From Triatoma infestans (taxonomy: Eukaryota; Arthropoda; Insecta; Hemiptera; Reduviidae): a stretch of DNA of 64,000 nucleotides. The position numbers and the translations under genes were made by a program. Shown here piece after piece: positions 1 through 10,919 of this stretch. Numbering within the stretch: position 1 is the stretch's first letter; each line of letters opens with the position of its first letter. The notes beneath the pieces are model-generated. The model was not told where the DNA came from. It saw only the letters and a program-made list of their open reading frames with translations, and searched no databases. Location: positions 89,611 to 153,610 of the forward strand of contig JAAEAF010002693.1 in NCBI GenBank assembly GCA_011037195.1, in the 5' to 3' direction.

Positions 1-699
1 TAATCCCAGAAAAAAAAAAAAAGAAAAGGAAAATTCGTTGAGTAAAATTGCAATTGCTGTCAACCGATTTTCTTTATTAATTAATGTTGACAATACAATT
101 AATTCTTATAAATATTATATAGATAATAGGATCGTATAACAATGGAAATGGCACTGTAGAGAAAAGCAAACGCACGTTCAACCCAATCACCATTAAAAAG
201 AAATTTTCCTAGAAGAATGTTTCAAATAATAATTGTATGTACTTCAATGTCTAGTTAGCATAATAAGCATAAGGAAAATCATTGGGTCGTTTTCGAGAAA
301 AACTGCAAAAATAGAATGTAGGTACAACGAGAGAATACATTACACAATTCTAACAAAATAATGGACTCACAGTGTTGCCAACAAGATATTTCAATGAATA
401 AAATTACCATTAGTAACATAATATTATTATAATAACATAATATATTATCATAATAATATTTAATTTTTATTAATTATATTCAATATTTCAGTTTATTTAA
501 CATCCGGATACAGATTTTTCACAAAAAAAATCTTGTATTTATAGGACGGCTTCTAATGGACCTCGGTGATATACGGATGATAGAACTTATGCACTGAAAT
601 GTCAGAGAAGAGGTTGCCTAATACTTCCAAATCAATAAATAATTCAAATAAAAGTGATAAATATGTTGTTTGGTGGTTGGTTCCACAGAGCTGTACAGT
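1..699. other. AT-rich stretch without a recognised gene
   Basis: Very AT-rich, with runs of A/T and near-palindromic ATTATTAT tracts around 415-480. Two short overlapping reading frames cross 553-830, but they run into the foldback element that starts at 700 and have no family resemblance. I see no gene here. Confidence 0.5.
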
Positions 700-1119
700 A
701 TCAGTGACATTTTCCGTGGTAGCCTGCTTCATTTTGTGGTCTTCGACCGGTTTCGTGCGTCCGCCAATCTTCAGGATGCGTTTTTCAGACAGTGTGAAAA
801 CACAGACTTGCACAGAGCAAAGTTAGTTTTCACACTCCAGATTGAACAATTTAATGAATGTATTCACGAGCGGCCACATTTTTTGCTGGAGGTGTGATTT
901 TGGGAATATCTGCACTTATACTAACAAATGTAAGTATGCAACTAATCTATTAAAGTGAAAATGAAAAATGAGTATGAAGCAGAGTGTGAAAACTAACTTT
1001 GCTCTGTGCAAGTCTGTGTTGTCACACTGTCTGAAAAACGCATCCTGAAGATGGGCAAACGCCCGAAACCGATCGATGACCACAAAATGAAGCAGGCTAC
1101 CACGGAAAATGTCTCTGAT
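700..1119. mobile_element. Foldback (long inverted repeat) element carrying an OR exon in its loop
   Basis: Arms 700-837 and 982-1119 are each 138 bp and near-perfect reverse complements. The outer ends read like ATCAGTGACATTTTCCGTGG, and the inner ends converge on AGTTAGTTTTCACACTC. The 144-bp spacer contains CCAG, a copy of the TM5-coding exon of the local odorant receptors (841-929), and about 50 bp of the following intron. The same terminal family, with GCAGGCTA near the ends and CCCGAAACC inside, occurs at 31068-31250, with remnants near 4555-4660, 25074-25120 and 44716-44761. No transposase is present, so it would be non-autonomous. The arms and the exon copy are seen directly; transposition is inferred. 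Confidence 0.8.
841..929 (+). pseudogene. Odorant-receptor TM5 exon copy with an 11-nt deletion
   Basis: Nearly identical to the reverse complement of the gene A exon at 1997-2096, including the AG before the exon and the GTAAGT after it. It is 89 nt rather than 100 nt. Eleven nt are missing in the codons for the Ser-Gly-Pro-Val-Phe stretch, so the frame is broken. It lies alone in the loop of the foldback element with no first exon beside it on this strand. It is a non-functional exon copy. Confidence 0.8.
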
Positions 1120-1148
1120 GAGGTCTAAATATGTATTATCAATATTCG

Positions 1149-1502
1149 AAATTTAAGGGAAACATTGAAGACATTATCGAGAGAAAATTGCGAAAAGCAT
1201 CTGTCCTTAAAGGTTCACTATCCATTAGAAGCTTTGGTCAATTTGCATGGCAGTGATGATGATTCCTACGAAAAACGAAATTTCAAAATTGAGTTGAAAT
1301 TCTTGTAATTTCCTTTATGTTTGGAAAATTTAAGGGAAACATTGAAGACATTATCGAGAGAAATTGCGAAAAGCATCTGTCCTTAAAGGTTCACTATCCA
1401 TTAGAAGCTTTGGTCAATTTGCATGGCAGTGATGATGATTCCTACGAAAAAAGAAATTTCAAAATTGAGTTGAAATTCTTGTAATTTCCTTTATGTTTGG
1501 AA
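1149..1502. repeat. Two tandem copies of a 177-bp unit
   Basis: Copy 1 is 1149-1325 and copy 2 is 1326-1502, differing at only a few positions. Copy 1 has one extra A near 1187. In copy 2 a frame from the ATG at 1317 to the TAA at 1482-1484 (55 codons) reads as an ordinary-looking polar peptide; the extra A breaks the same frame in copy 1. Another open frame continues at 1497-1703. No family is recognised. The high identity suggests a recent duplication. Confidence 0.8.
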
Positions 1503-1735
1503 AATTTTGTTCATACATACACAGACGAACCACAAGTATTTGGGGTGTACACAACTCTAACTGGGGATATAAACAAGTTTTGGAAGTGTAATGCTTTTGT
1601 AGTTAGTGACAAATCTATAACAGTTAGCAAGGATTATCCCAAATTGGATGCCCAATTGTGGCAAAAAAAAGAAAGAAAATACAATCAGCCAACATTTAAA
1701 TAACAAATACCTCATTTTACATGGTATTTACTAAC

Positions 1736-1840
1736 CAATTCAGTTATGGTCTCTCCTGCTTTGCATATTGCCGTAATATTGGCAAGCTCTGTCAGAGCTA
1801 CTGTCAGCGTACTCAATACAATGCCAGGTTTTTCAAATCC
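1736..1840 (-). CDS. OR gene A, exon 3 (TM6)
   Basis: A 105-nt exon of 35 codons, read from 1840 down to 1736, preceded by CTATTTGCAG and followed by a GTTAGT donor. It starts and ends in phase 0. The product runs GFEKPGIVLSTLTVALTELA and ends ICKAGETITEL, a hydrophobic segment followed by a Cys. This corresponds to TM6 and the following loop of 7tm_6 receptors. Exons at 46390-46494 and 18617-18721 are close homologues with the same boundaries. Reading through the donor gives a stop within a few codons, so a further exon is expected; it would lie beyond the left edge or be lost. Confidence 0.75.
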
Positions 1841-1996
1841 CTGCAAATAGTTTTTTTTTTTAATAGGCAATTTACATACATAATCAATATTATTTCAATT
1901 TTGTCGAGAATTCCATTATTGGCAATTGATCAGTCATCCAAGAAGTCATTGAAATCATTTTTCATTTTTACTTTAATAGATCAGTTGCATACTTAC

Positions 1997-2096
1997 ATTT
2001 GTTAGTATAAGTGCAGATATTCCCAAAATCACACCTCCAGCAAAAAATGTGGCGAATACCGGACCGCTCGTGAATACATTCATTAAATTGTTCAAT
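1997..2096 (-). CDS. OR gene A, exon 2 (TM5)
   Basis: A 100-nt exon read from 2096 to 1997, with AG before it and GTAAGT after it. The first nucleotide completes the split Arg codon left by exon 1, and 33 full codons follow, containing TSGPVFATFFAGGVILG. This matches the TM5 helix of insect odorant receptors, which follows the His-rich HHQQIL end of IL2. Relative to the 18.4 and 46.7 kb homologues the last residue is Asn instead of Ile. A broken copy of this exon sits at 841-929. Confidence 0.78.
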
Positions 2097-2419
2097 CTGG
2101 AAATAATAAATTTGTATATAATAAGAATCTCAATAAAATTAAAGGATTACTAACTACGCGTTCGAAACAAAATATTCTGCTTGAATTCTCAAACGACTTT
2201 CTCTTGCTGCAATTTTCACAGTTTGATGAAGCAAATTTTCTTAAATATAGGAATTTTTTAATGTAAAGTAATTACTAATACTGGAAAGCTTAATTACAGA
2301 TTCGACATCATTTTTATCTATTTTATTTTCAGTTATTTCTTCTAAAGCATAGTTTCATTTATTTATTTTGTATATTTCTGTTATTGTAATTAATTTTAGC
2401 AGAGAAGAAGGGATCTGGT

Positions 2420-2960
2420 TTAGTGGCGCGCGAATGTTTCGCGTTTTTAGCGAATGGTCTGTGTATGTGTGAACAAAATATTTCAAAAACGGAAAATTAT
2501 AAGAAGCTTTAACTTATTATTCTGTTTAGGTACCACGAAGGACACGAAGTATTCGGGCAAAATCCATCATCCAGAAAGGCGACTTGTAAATGAAACAGAA
2601 TGTAATTGAAACAGTATAGCGATGTAACAGAAACATTGCATTGTAGTGAACTCTCTGCACGAACTTGATAAATTTACTCTGACGATGGATGAAATTCCGA
2701 AGCCAGTCAGGAATAAAAGGAATATGCATGTTACGATGGATAAAATACCAGATGGAATTTTAGGTTCAAATTAGCCAGGGATTAAATTGAAATTGAAAAC
2801 CAAAATATTCTTACTAAAATTCTACAAAAATTTCAAACTTTTGAGTTATTTGAAATTTCCTTAGTATACCTTAAATATGTATCATTTGTCTTGAATAATG
2901 ATATCACCGGGTTTTGGAAATCTTAAAGTGTACGAAATCTTTCCCATTTTCTTAGAACAT
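2420..2960. repeat. Dispersed-repeat fragment and OR-intron sequence
   Basis: This is intron 1 of gene A. The part at 2425-2510 resembles the dispersed repeat described at 8680-9670 (GCGAATGGTCTGTGTATGTG, then a stretch like TGAACAAAATATTTCAAAAA). The part at about 2600-2755 is similar to 52840-52975. The 3' portion (2780-2950) resembles sequence after exon 1 of B (8090-8250) and D (53740-53900), so the first intron was duplicated along with the OR exons. Confidence 0.6.
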
Positions 2961-3079
2961 ATCAAAGTAAACTGTAAGCTGATAGAAAACTGAGAAAATT
3001 CAGTTTCATTAAACCAATAACTTTATTATGATGCTCAAAATAATAAAATATGATAAATATAAAAATTAAAGTGACAAAC

Positions 3080-3978
3080 CTTAGAATTTGTTGATGATGT
3101 TGGATATTGTGTCGAAAACAAAACTCCATGCATTCCAGGAATTTTGGATCTTCATAAATTGTCTTTCTTTTCAACTTGTTTCTGGAGCAAGTTATCTTTT
3201 TGTAGCGAATTATAGCCCGTTTTTCCAAATTTCTAACTGATATAATAAGTCGTTCCAATTGAATGATAACATTTACTGTGGAAGTGAAGTAACAACAGCT
3301 AGCTGAGGCTAAAACTACAATTAATAGATAACAACACATAAGTTGTCCAAGAAAACATAGGTAAAAGTTTAGTCCACGGTGTGATACAAACGGATACCAT
3401 ACTGGCACAGGCAGTACTAAGTTAATTCCACTGTCCGTGTACATTCTTAATTCATCTGAACTAACTTTCATATCTATCCAAGGTCCAACAACGACCACAG
3501 CAAATCCGGCAATCACATTCATTGATGGCAGTAGAGTTTTCAGTTTTCTCTTAATAGATTCGTATTTCTGACTCATTTTAATCTCTTCATCGCTTATTTC
3601 CTCATCTTCGTATACAAATACGCCCTCACCAATTATTTTATGAAATGAAGTAAATTCATATCTTGCGAAGTTTACCATAAAGATAAATGTTAAAAATAAT
3701 AACAATATAAAACCATAATGTGCAGTATGAACGACAATTAAAAAATCTTCTGATTCAGATTTAATAACTGTAACAATAATAAGTGCAATATGTGAGCAAA
3801 ATCCAGCCAAATAGAGCATAAACTGCAATAAATGAATGCAAACTGTGAATGGTGATTTTAAACTTGGATAAAATAATGAAAATCTTAGTAAATAGGAATA
3901 TTCCTCCATCATGCATTTCTCTGAAACTTCATCACCATATCTATCGTAATGCTGGAGTAAAGAGCGAATTCTCTGCAT
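3080..3978 (-). CDS. OR gene A, exon 1 (N-terminus to TM4 and IL2)
   Basis: Encodes 299 codons plus two nucleotides of an insect odorant receptor (7tm_6), a ligand-gated channel subunit that works with the co-receptor Orco in the dendrites of olfactory neurons. Starting at MQRIRSLL (3978), hydrophobic segments fall near residues 44-72 (TM1), 79-104 (TM2), 152-168 (TM3) and 205-231 (TM4). The TM2-TM3 loop, intracellular in ORs, holds an acidic run EDEEISDEE. The second extracellular loop ends LPVPVWYPF, the usual OR pattern. The exon ends at HHQQIL plus a split Arg codon, before a GTTTGT donor. The frame continues past the donor as intron. The start is shared by all four paralogues. Gene A is a separate unit outside the large inverted duplication. 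The family call is strong; function is uncertain because TM7 is not seen. Confidence 0.85.
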
Positions 3979-4039
3979 GTCGATCCACCTTTGTTACTGA
4001 TCTAAATATCACTCAGCCTGTACGTACGTGAATAAAAGA

Positions 4040-4105
4040 CTTGTTTTTTTTAAAAAAAAATCAATAAAGGCTTATTATTATAATTGTCCATTAAATATAT
4101 AGTAA
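4040..4105 (-). promoter_or_regulatory. Conserved block upstream of OR gene A
   Basis: Read on the minus strand the block is AATTATAATAATAAGCCTTT followed by ATTGATTTTT and a T/A run. The same block precedes first exons B (6964-7010), C (50305-50350) and D (54991-55045), about 70-130 bp before the ATG. In B and D it ends in TTTATAAAAG, a TATA-like box; in A this has decayed to a T/A run. A core promoter or neuron-specific element is inferred from conservation and position. Confidence 0.45.
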
Positions 4106-4109
4106 TTTA

Positions 4110-5299
4110 CTAATACTTTATTCTGAAAGGAGTATGGGATGTTTAACATTTATCTTTTGAATATTTTATTCTTTTAGTATTTAATATTATCGAATAAATA
4201 AACAAATAACATATTTCGGTTCATTTGATATTGCGTTTTGTTTACATTTACACAAATCTGAGATGAATTACACAAAAATTGTTTTTTTCAATATTCCGAC
4301 AGAGATATATTTTGTCATGCAGGAATGCCTGAAGTTTTTTTTTGTGTTAAGGACTTAGTATTTTGATGTAAATTTGTTCTGAACAACAGAACTTCATTTT
4401 GTTTCATCGCTCTAAAATTCTCAGACGCTTTTGAGAGAGGATAAATAAAAATCTTTAAGACCAGAGATTTAAAAACGATATAGAAAATGTGACTTGGCGC
4501 GCTAATAACTACCGTAGGTGATGCGGAAAACAAAAGAATCAAAAACTGTTTTCCGAGATCTGCTTCATTTTGTGGTTTCGGGCGTTAGCACAGCAATCAC
4601 ATATTTTGATTAACAGTGCAATAACACAGACTGGCACAGAACAAAATCAGTCAAAATACTGGTCAGTGATTTCGGAAGAATGTTTTAGACTTCATAATCC
4701 CTGAGCTATCTTTATTTACTTATTTGATATTTACAATTGCTAGAGCAAGAAGCCTCCTGCACCGAGTAAATAGCGTGAAAAAGAAGACGTGAGAGGAGTC
4801 ATTACCCAGTTGTGGATTTCCAAATATATTATTTAATTACTTCTTCGCTGAGGGAATCGAACTGCCAGTGCCGCTTGAGTCCTTGCATGGATTAGTGAGC
4901 AAGGGACAAACATGAATTACAGGATTAGGACGGCCAAATAGGAAAGAATTAAATTTTTTGTAGCTAGTTGAGATTGACTCTAATTTTTTCATTTAACAGT
5001 ATATAAAAACAATTATTTGTTTAAACTGAATGCATATTTATATTAAACAAAAATAGACAATAAATACTTCATTATGCACTTTTACGGTCACGTGAACATC
5101 CGCGGAGTTCCTGGTCAAACTTATGGCAAAACCTAATGTTAAAAAACGAAAAAATTAAGCAAATCTTATATAAAAAACTTAGAATTATATTTTTAAGGAA
5201 AGAATGATAAATAAAACTGACTAAATAAATAAAACCTTTGCTGACAGAAAATAAATAAAATAAATTTAAGTTCACAAAAAGCTTTTCCTTAACCACCAC
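4110..5299. other. Gene-poor AT-rich stretch with a foldback remnant
   Basis: 4110-4260 is still similar to the regions upstream of the other OR first exons. The part at about 4555-4660 holds pieces of the foldback family: TGCTTCATTTTGTGG, TTTCGGGCG and a CACAGACTGGCACAGA stretch like 803-816. Short frames at 4315-4542 and 5072-5299 are low-complexity and not convincing. No gene is recognised. Confidence 0.45.
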
Positions 5300-6770
5300 T
5301 GAACAAAACCCTATAAGAATGGGCCAATTATGCCCATTGAGATAATTAATAAACCTATCACCTTTTTAAAAACTGGTGATTAAACTATTTATTTTTGATA
5401 TCACTTAACTTTGAACAAATTACTACAAAATGACAAACATCTCAATCAGAAATTTGGCTCAAAAGGCAAGTATTGCATTTCTTTCGTCAAAGAATGAACA
5501 TTATTTGGATGACAGTTCTAAACAAACGCTCGCAGAGTTTATCGATCAGGGAGGAAGAGAGCCAAAGCCCCAGGACCATCTAAACCAATTTCCCATCCCT
5601 CCCCTTGAATAACCTTGACTAATTACTACTTGCTGCGTCCGGGTACAATTGCAACGAGTTCTTCGTACGAGCTTTCATATATATGATTGAAAACAACGGG
5701 TGAGTTGGTTTCATGATTGGAGACAGCCTTGCTCCAGTTAAAGGGTCTTACAGCCAATCAGCTTCCGTTCCCCACCACTACACAGGGCTACTACGGTCCA
5801 AGAGTTACTGTGCGATAATCTCTGATCTGAGAGCATACTCATATTTTTATATAGGTCTTAGTACAATCTTATCAGTACATCTCTGTACAAATCATATCAA
5901 TTCAAGTTGTACATCTCGTTCATCAGCCATCAAGTTTGGCAGTACATCTCCTTTCCCTTGTCTCCGATATTGGTAAGGATACGGATCTTCCTCACTGGTA
6001 ACGAAGATTCCGCGTTTTAAGCACCATCCTATGGCAGACGAAAGTGATAATAAGTGATAATTGCTACCTATTTTTAAATTTAATTGATATGTATATTTCT
6101 CCTATACGTTAAATATATTAGTTTCCCAATTTGCTCAATCAATTATATTATATAAGTCCACTAAATATTTTCACTTAACAATTTTTATTTTTGCTATTTT
6201 CCATTAATCAGAGCCCGTCCGAGGTATCTCACCTCAATTTATATTATTAATTATCTTTCCTGTTATTTATTAAACAGAGCCCTACCAGAGGTTGAGATAA
6301 TAGGGTGTAAAAAGAGCTCACTTTTATTTGTTTATTTTTCGTATATATATTAAACAATTACAATCTCTTCTGTATTTATTTTCTTATTGAAGAACATGTT
6401 TTATTTAAGGAAATATTATCATTTAATGCTTTGTTATTTAGTTCTCTAGAGTTTTATTGTAATTATCTGTACTCCCTTTTATGATAAAAAAAAACAACTA
6501 AGTTTATTAAAACAAACATGTGGATCATTTAAAAAGCGTTCGTGGTCAGTGAAAGTGTCTGACTCCACATAATAACTCGCCACCACTGACATAGAGTAAA
6601 AGACGCTTATATATGTATATACGCATGATTCAGAATTAGAAAAGAAAAAAAAACATGAATATTAAAACAAAAACATGATGCATGATGCACCTGTCCATTC
6701 CCCTCTATTTTATGGAACTCAATATTCTTAGCCCGTCTAAATTACAGATTATCAGTAGTTTTTTTGCATA
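5300..6770. other. Unclassified stretch, possibly a retroelement end
   Basis: A 60-codon frame at 5430-5612 (MTNISIRNLAQKASIAFLSS at its start, acidic and Pro-rich later) is followed by about 700 bp of more balanced composition (5630-6030). That part contains TTTATATAGGTC and repeated GTACATCTC motifs, then AT-rich DNA. This could be a retroelement LTR or UTR, but I see no terminal repeats, primer site or pol domain. Left unassigned. Confidence 0.25.
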
Positions 6771-6963
6771 AACATTAAAACGGTGTGAATTCGTAAACAA
6801 AACATAAAATGTTGAATAAATCTGAAAAGAATAAAATTATTTTAATCGTTTATTCATTAGATAATTAGTTATTAAATACTAAGAAAATAAACTATTCAAA
6901 AGGTACTGTAAAACGTCCTTTTCTAACATGACAATCATAACAGTACTAACGTACGAAATATTA

Positions 6964-7010
6964 AATACACAATTATAATAATAAGTCTTTATTGATTTTT
7001 ATAAAAGCGA
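6964..7010 (+). promoter_or_regulatory. Conserved upstream block with TATA-like box, OR exon B
   Basis: Contains AATTATAATAATAAGTCTTT, then ATTGATTTTTATAAAAGCG. The TTATAAAAG lies about 90-100 bp before the ATG at 7099. It is almost identical to 54991-55045 before D and recognisable before A and C. A promoter role is inferred. Confidence 0.5.
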
Positions 7011-7098
7011 GTCCGTTAATATATAGTTCTGAATATGTGAATATTTAAATTATAAAGGCTTTCAGTAACATTTAGGTCAGTAACTAAGGTGGACAGAC

Positions 7099-7994
7099 AT
7101 GCAGAGAGTACGATCCCTACTCCAGCATTACGATAGATATGGTGATGAAGTTTCAGAGAAGTGTATCTGGGAGGAATATTATTATTTACTAAGATTGTCA
7201 TTATTTTATCCAAATTTAAAATCACCGTTTATAGGTTGCATACATTTATTGCAGTTTATGCTCTACTTTACTGCACTTAGCACACATATTGCACTTGTTA
7301 TTGCTACAGTTATTAAATCTGGACCAGAAGATTTTTTAATTGTCATTAATACTGCTCATTTTGGTTTTATAATGTTATTATTTTTAACATTTATCTTCAT
7401 GGCAAACTTAGTAAGATATGAGGTCACTTTGTTTCATAAAACAATTGGCGATGGTTTGTTTACGTACGAAGATGAGGAAATAAGCGATGAAGAGATTAAA
7501 ATGAAACAGAAATACGAATCTATTAAGAGAAAACTAAAGACTATACTGCCATCAATGAATCTGGTTGCCGGATTTGCTGTGGTCGTTATTGGACCTTGGA
7601 TAGATTCGAAAGTTAGTCCAGGTGACTTAAGAATTTACACGGATACTGGAATCAACTTTAGATTCCCGATTCCATTATGGTACCCCTTTCAATCACATCG
7701 TGGATTAAACTTTTACATATGTTTTCTTGGACAATGTATATGTGCTTATATTGTTATAGTAGTTCTAGCCTCTGCTAGTTGTTGTTACTTCACTGCCACA
7801 GTACATGTTATCATCCAATTAGAACGACTCATTATGTCTGTTAGACATTTGGAAAAACGGGCCGAATTGCGGTACGAAAAGTCTGACTCCAAAAAGAAGT
7901 TTAAAAAAAATACTCTTCATGAAGATCCAAAATTCCAGGCTTGCTTGGAATTTTGTTTTCGACAGAATATTCAACATCATCAACAAATTTTAAG
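7099..7994 (+). CDS. OR exon B (N-terminus to TM4 and IL2)
   Basis: 298 codons plus two nucleotides from MQRVRSLLQHYDRYG to HHQQIL, ending at AAG|GTTTGG. It has the OR topology: hydrophobic segments near residues 44-72, 79-104, 152-168 and 205-231, acidic IL1 loop YEDEEISDEE, and EL2 ending FPIPLWYPF. It is most similar to D on the opposite strand, its mirror copy in the inverted duplication. The nearest TM5 and TM6 exons on this strand are at 18386 and 18617, an intron of 10.4 kb that would span the minisatellite and LINE fragments. No in-frame stop or frameshift is seen, so the coding part has been kept open. Whether it is expressed as a full receptor cannot be told. Confidence 0.83.
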
Positions 7995-8679
7995 GTTTGG
8001 TCATTAATATCTATTAATCATACTCCTTTATTTTATTATTTTTATTATAATAAAGTGAGTGGTTCAAGCAAAATGTATTTTTTGTTTTTTATATGGCTTA
8101 CAGAAATATTCAAAAAAGAGAGAATAATCTCACTAAGATTTCCAAAACCTGCCTTTTTCAATTTTCTAGTATCAGATATATCTATGAAATTGAAATTTTC
8201 ATATCTAAGTAACTTTAAAATTTTTGGAGCATGTTTCAGAACAAGAATATTTTAGTTTTTAACTTTAAATTTAATCATTGGTTAATTAGAGTTGGCCAAT
8301 TTGTAGATAATGTTGATTTAATTTTTATTTAAAATCGTCTATCACCTGTTGAATTACTAACACCTGTTTTGAATTTTATCGTGAGTGTTGAGGTTGGGGA
8401 TAGGATTTTGGAAATATTTATTTATTAGATTTATAGATAGAGAATAATATTAGATCCCCTAAGGATACTTCTCGGTCCATTAATGAACGCATTAGTTTTG
8501 TGATTTATGATGCTTTAATATCATCTTGAGAAGGTACATATTTTGGGGTTTATCTAATCTATCGTGACCGTTTCTAATTTTTGTCTTTTTCAAATAATCT
8601 ATGTTAAAAAGAAAAACAAAGAGAGATTATTACATATTTCAGATCATTTATACAATTTTTACTTTCTCTTACTCCTAGT
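7995..8679. other. Intron-like DNA after OR exon B
   Basis: 7995-8280 mirrors 53700-54008 after exon D. Frames at 7941-8255 and 8564-8755 are read-through or AT-rich and have no family. No TM5 exon is present here. Confidence 0.5.
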
Positions 8680-8784
8680 AAGAGGAAGTATTGTAATCGT
8701 GTCATATTTTCGATATCGAGTTTTCACCGGAAATATCCGTTTTGAGGTCCCCTGAATCCAAAAAAGTGGTTTTTAGCAAATGGG

Positions 8785-8828
<44 letters not shown>

Positions 8829-9670
8829 GAACAGCATAGCTCAAAAACGAAAAACTGTAGAAAGTTGAAACTTGATATTCCGTCTAGGTATCACCATGGC
8901 ATCTGACAGTGGGTCATCTGTCAAAATTCCTCCACCGGAAGTACCACTTTACTTATTGTTTTTTTTTTTACTTTTTTGCGATTTTCTCAAAAATGGCTCC
9001 AACGATTTTCATCAAACTTGGTATATCAGCTACACATACAAGGAGCTACAACTTTTATTTGAAACATTTCTCTGGAAAATTCATTTAAGGGCAGTTGTGG
9101 GGGAGGGGTGGGGTTAGGTTTTTATCTAAAGTGCTATTTCAGTTTATTAAACAATTCTATCATCTAAATAATGTTAATTAGAATTAAATATTTTGTTGAA
9201 ATTCCGAGTTTGATAAAAATCGGATGACCGAAAGTGCGTTTACTTTGCCACTTTACTAAATGATTTTTTCACTTTTTCACGATTTTCTCAAAAATGGATC
9301 CGACGATTTTGTTCAAACTTGCTATATTAACTACTCATACAAAGAGCTACAACTTAAAACATTTCTCTAGGAAAATTCATTTAATGGCACTTTTAGGGGA
9401 GGGGTGGGGTTATGTTTTTCTCTTAAGTGCGATCATAGTTGATTATACAATTCTATCATCCAAACAAAATTAATTAGAAATAAATGGATGACCAAAATTC
9501 AGAGTTTCAAGGAAATTAGTTAACCGGAAGTGCGCTTTTACTGAACGGTTTTTTTAGTTTTCGTCGTATTTGAACTAATTTGGTACATAAACTATAAAAT
9601 TTGTCAATTATACTTTTGATAACTGGAGTAAGAGAAAGTTGTGTGAGTGTTTCACACCAGATTTTTTTAA
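8680..9670 (+). repeat. Dispersed repeat with ~301-bp tandem monomers and (GT)n
   Basis: Internal motif ATTTTCTCAAAAATGG recurs at 8981 and 9282, giving a 301-bp period, with a partial third unit to about 9600. Each unit has the order CCGGAAGT, ACTTTTT..CGATTTTCTC, CATACAAGGAGCTACAACTT, a stretch like TTCATTTAAGGGCA, then GGGGAGGGGTGGGGTTA. A (GT)n run (about 8787-8820) precedes it, and the far edge carries GGAGTAAGAGAAAGTTGTGT. An inverted copy lies at 20385-21300. Fragments occur near 17950, 24650, 44950, 47150, 51020 and 62700. No coding capacity is seen. The family is unknown to me. Confidence 0.75.
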
Positions 9671-10919
9671 ATTGTTTTGAGAATATTTTGTTGAATTTTT
9701 CAGAATTACTCTGGATGCATATTTATTTGTAGCTAGGGAGTTGCTATTTCTGATAAACCTAAATTCACTGCAACCTGAAAGACCTATTTTAGTTCCCTTA
9801 GTAACGGTACAGAGACTTTGTCTGGGGACGTCCTATTGAAAGGGACAGGCAGACATAACACACTCACGTATAGATTATTCGCTAAAAACATTCATAACTT
9901 GCATTTAGAGAAACTTTATTTAGATAACGCGACTGTACAGAATAAAATCGATTTAAAACTGCAGTTACTATGATTTTTGTGGTATTAAAAAAAAAAAAAA
10001 AAAATCGAATGGATGAAGATTTCTTTATCTTTTTAAAATTCCTCATATGAGAATACTAGTTTGCCAACCACTTTGGTCATCATATGTTAAGAAACCTTGG
10101 TTGATCTAGTTGATGCGCTTGACGCTGACAGGACGTTTGACATTTTTTAAAATTTTATTTCAACAAATCAGGACACTTTATTGCTTATTTTTTTAATAGG
10201 CGGAGGCCCTGGGCGTTAGGTTTCAATTTAAACTGTTGTTTAAATCTAAAACAGTTTAATTTCTAAGGTATGAGACAGAGGGCTCTGACTATTATACCTC
10301 CACTGAACGTTGACTAAACACTGGAAAAAAGCATAAGTGTAAAGATTGTAACAAAACAAAATGTTGCTCTGTTTTTAAATTAAACTTCTTTTATTTCAGC
10401 CACAAATAGACAGATATCTGAACAAAGACACAGATAAACGCGGGGGGGGGATACATAAATCTTGGGGTGACATGACTTTTTCTTACTGCAGTTAATACAA
10501 TTTGTAGTGGCTGTTTAGTTGGAGAGAAGAGAAATACTAATATTGGGTAAAGTTGGTCTTACTGAACAATCTTTCTATTAAGTACAAATAAACAAATAGT
10601 ACAAATAGTAAATATAAATAAAGTGGTTTTAAGTATGTTCAGTGTTTTATCAAGTCATTTTTATTAAGAGGGGGGAAGAAATTTCAGAAGTAAGTGTACT
10701 AATTAGAATAGATAATGTTTGAACAAAGGCAATGCAAAGTTTATGGATAATCAAAGGCATGCACAAAAAATAAATAAAAAAGTAAAATCCAAGCATGGTT
10801 AATACAAGATATCTTGTTAATACATGGTAAGGTTTCTGTATGTTCTGTGCATCATGTTGTTCAATTTTTATTTCAGTCTGAGGGGAGACTTGTCTCCACC
10901 CTTGTTATTTCAAGATAAC
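9671..10919. other. Stretch without a recognised gene
   Basis: 10130-10400 mirrors 53280-53470 of the other arm. There is an A-run near 9988-10005 and a G-run at 10442-10449. No reading frame of interest is seen. Confidence 0.5.

Noticed and set aside
7941..8255. 104-codon plus frame overlapping the end of OR exon B
   Set aside because: It uses a different frame from the receptor and continues into intron-like DNA not kept open in D or A.
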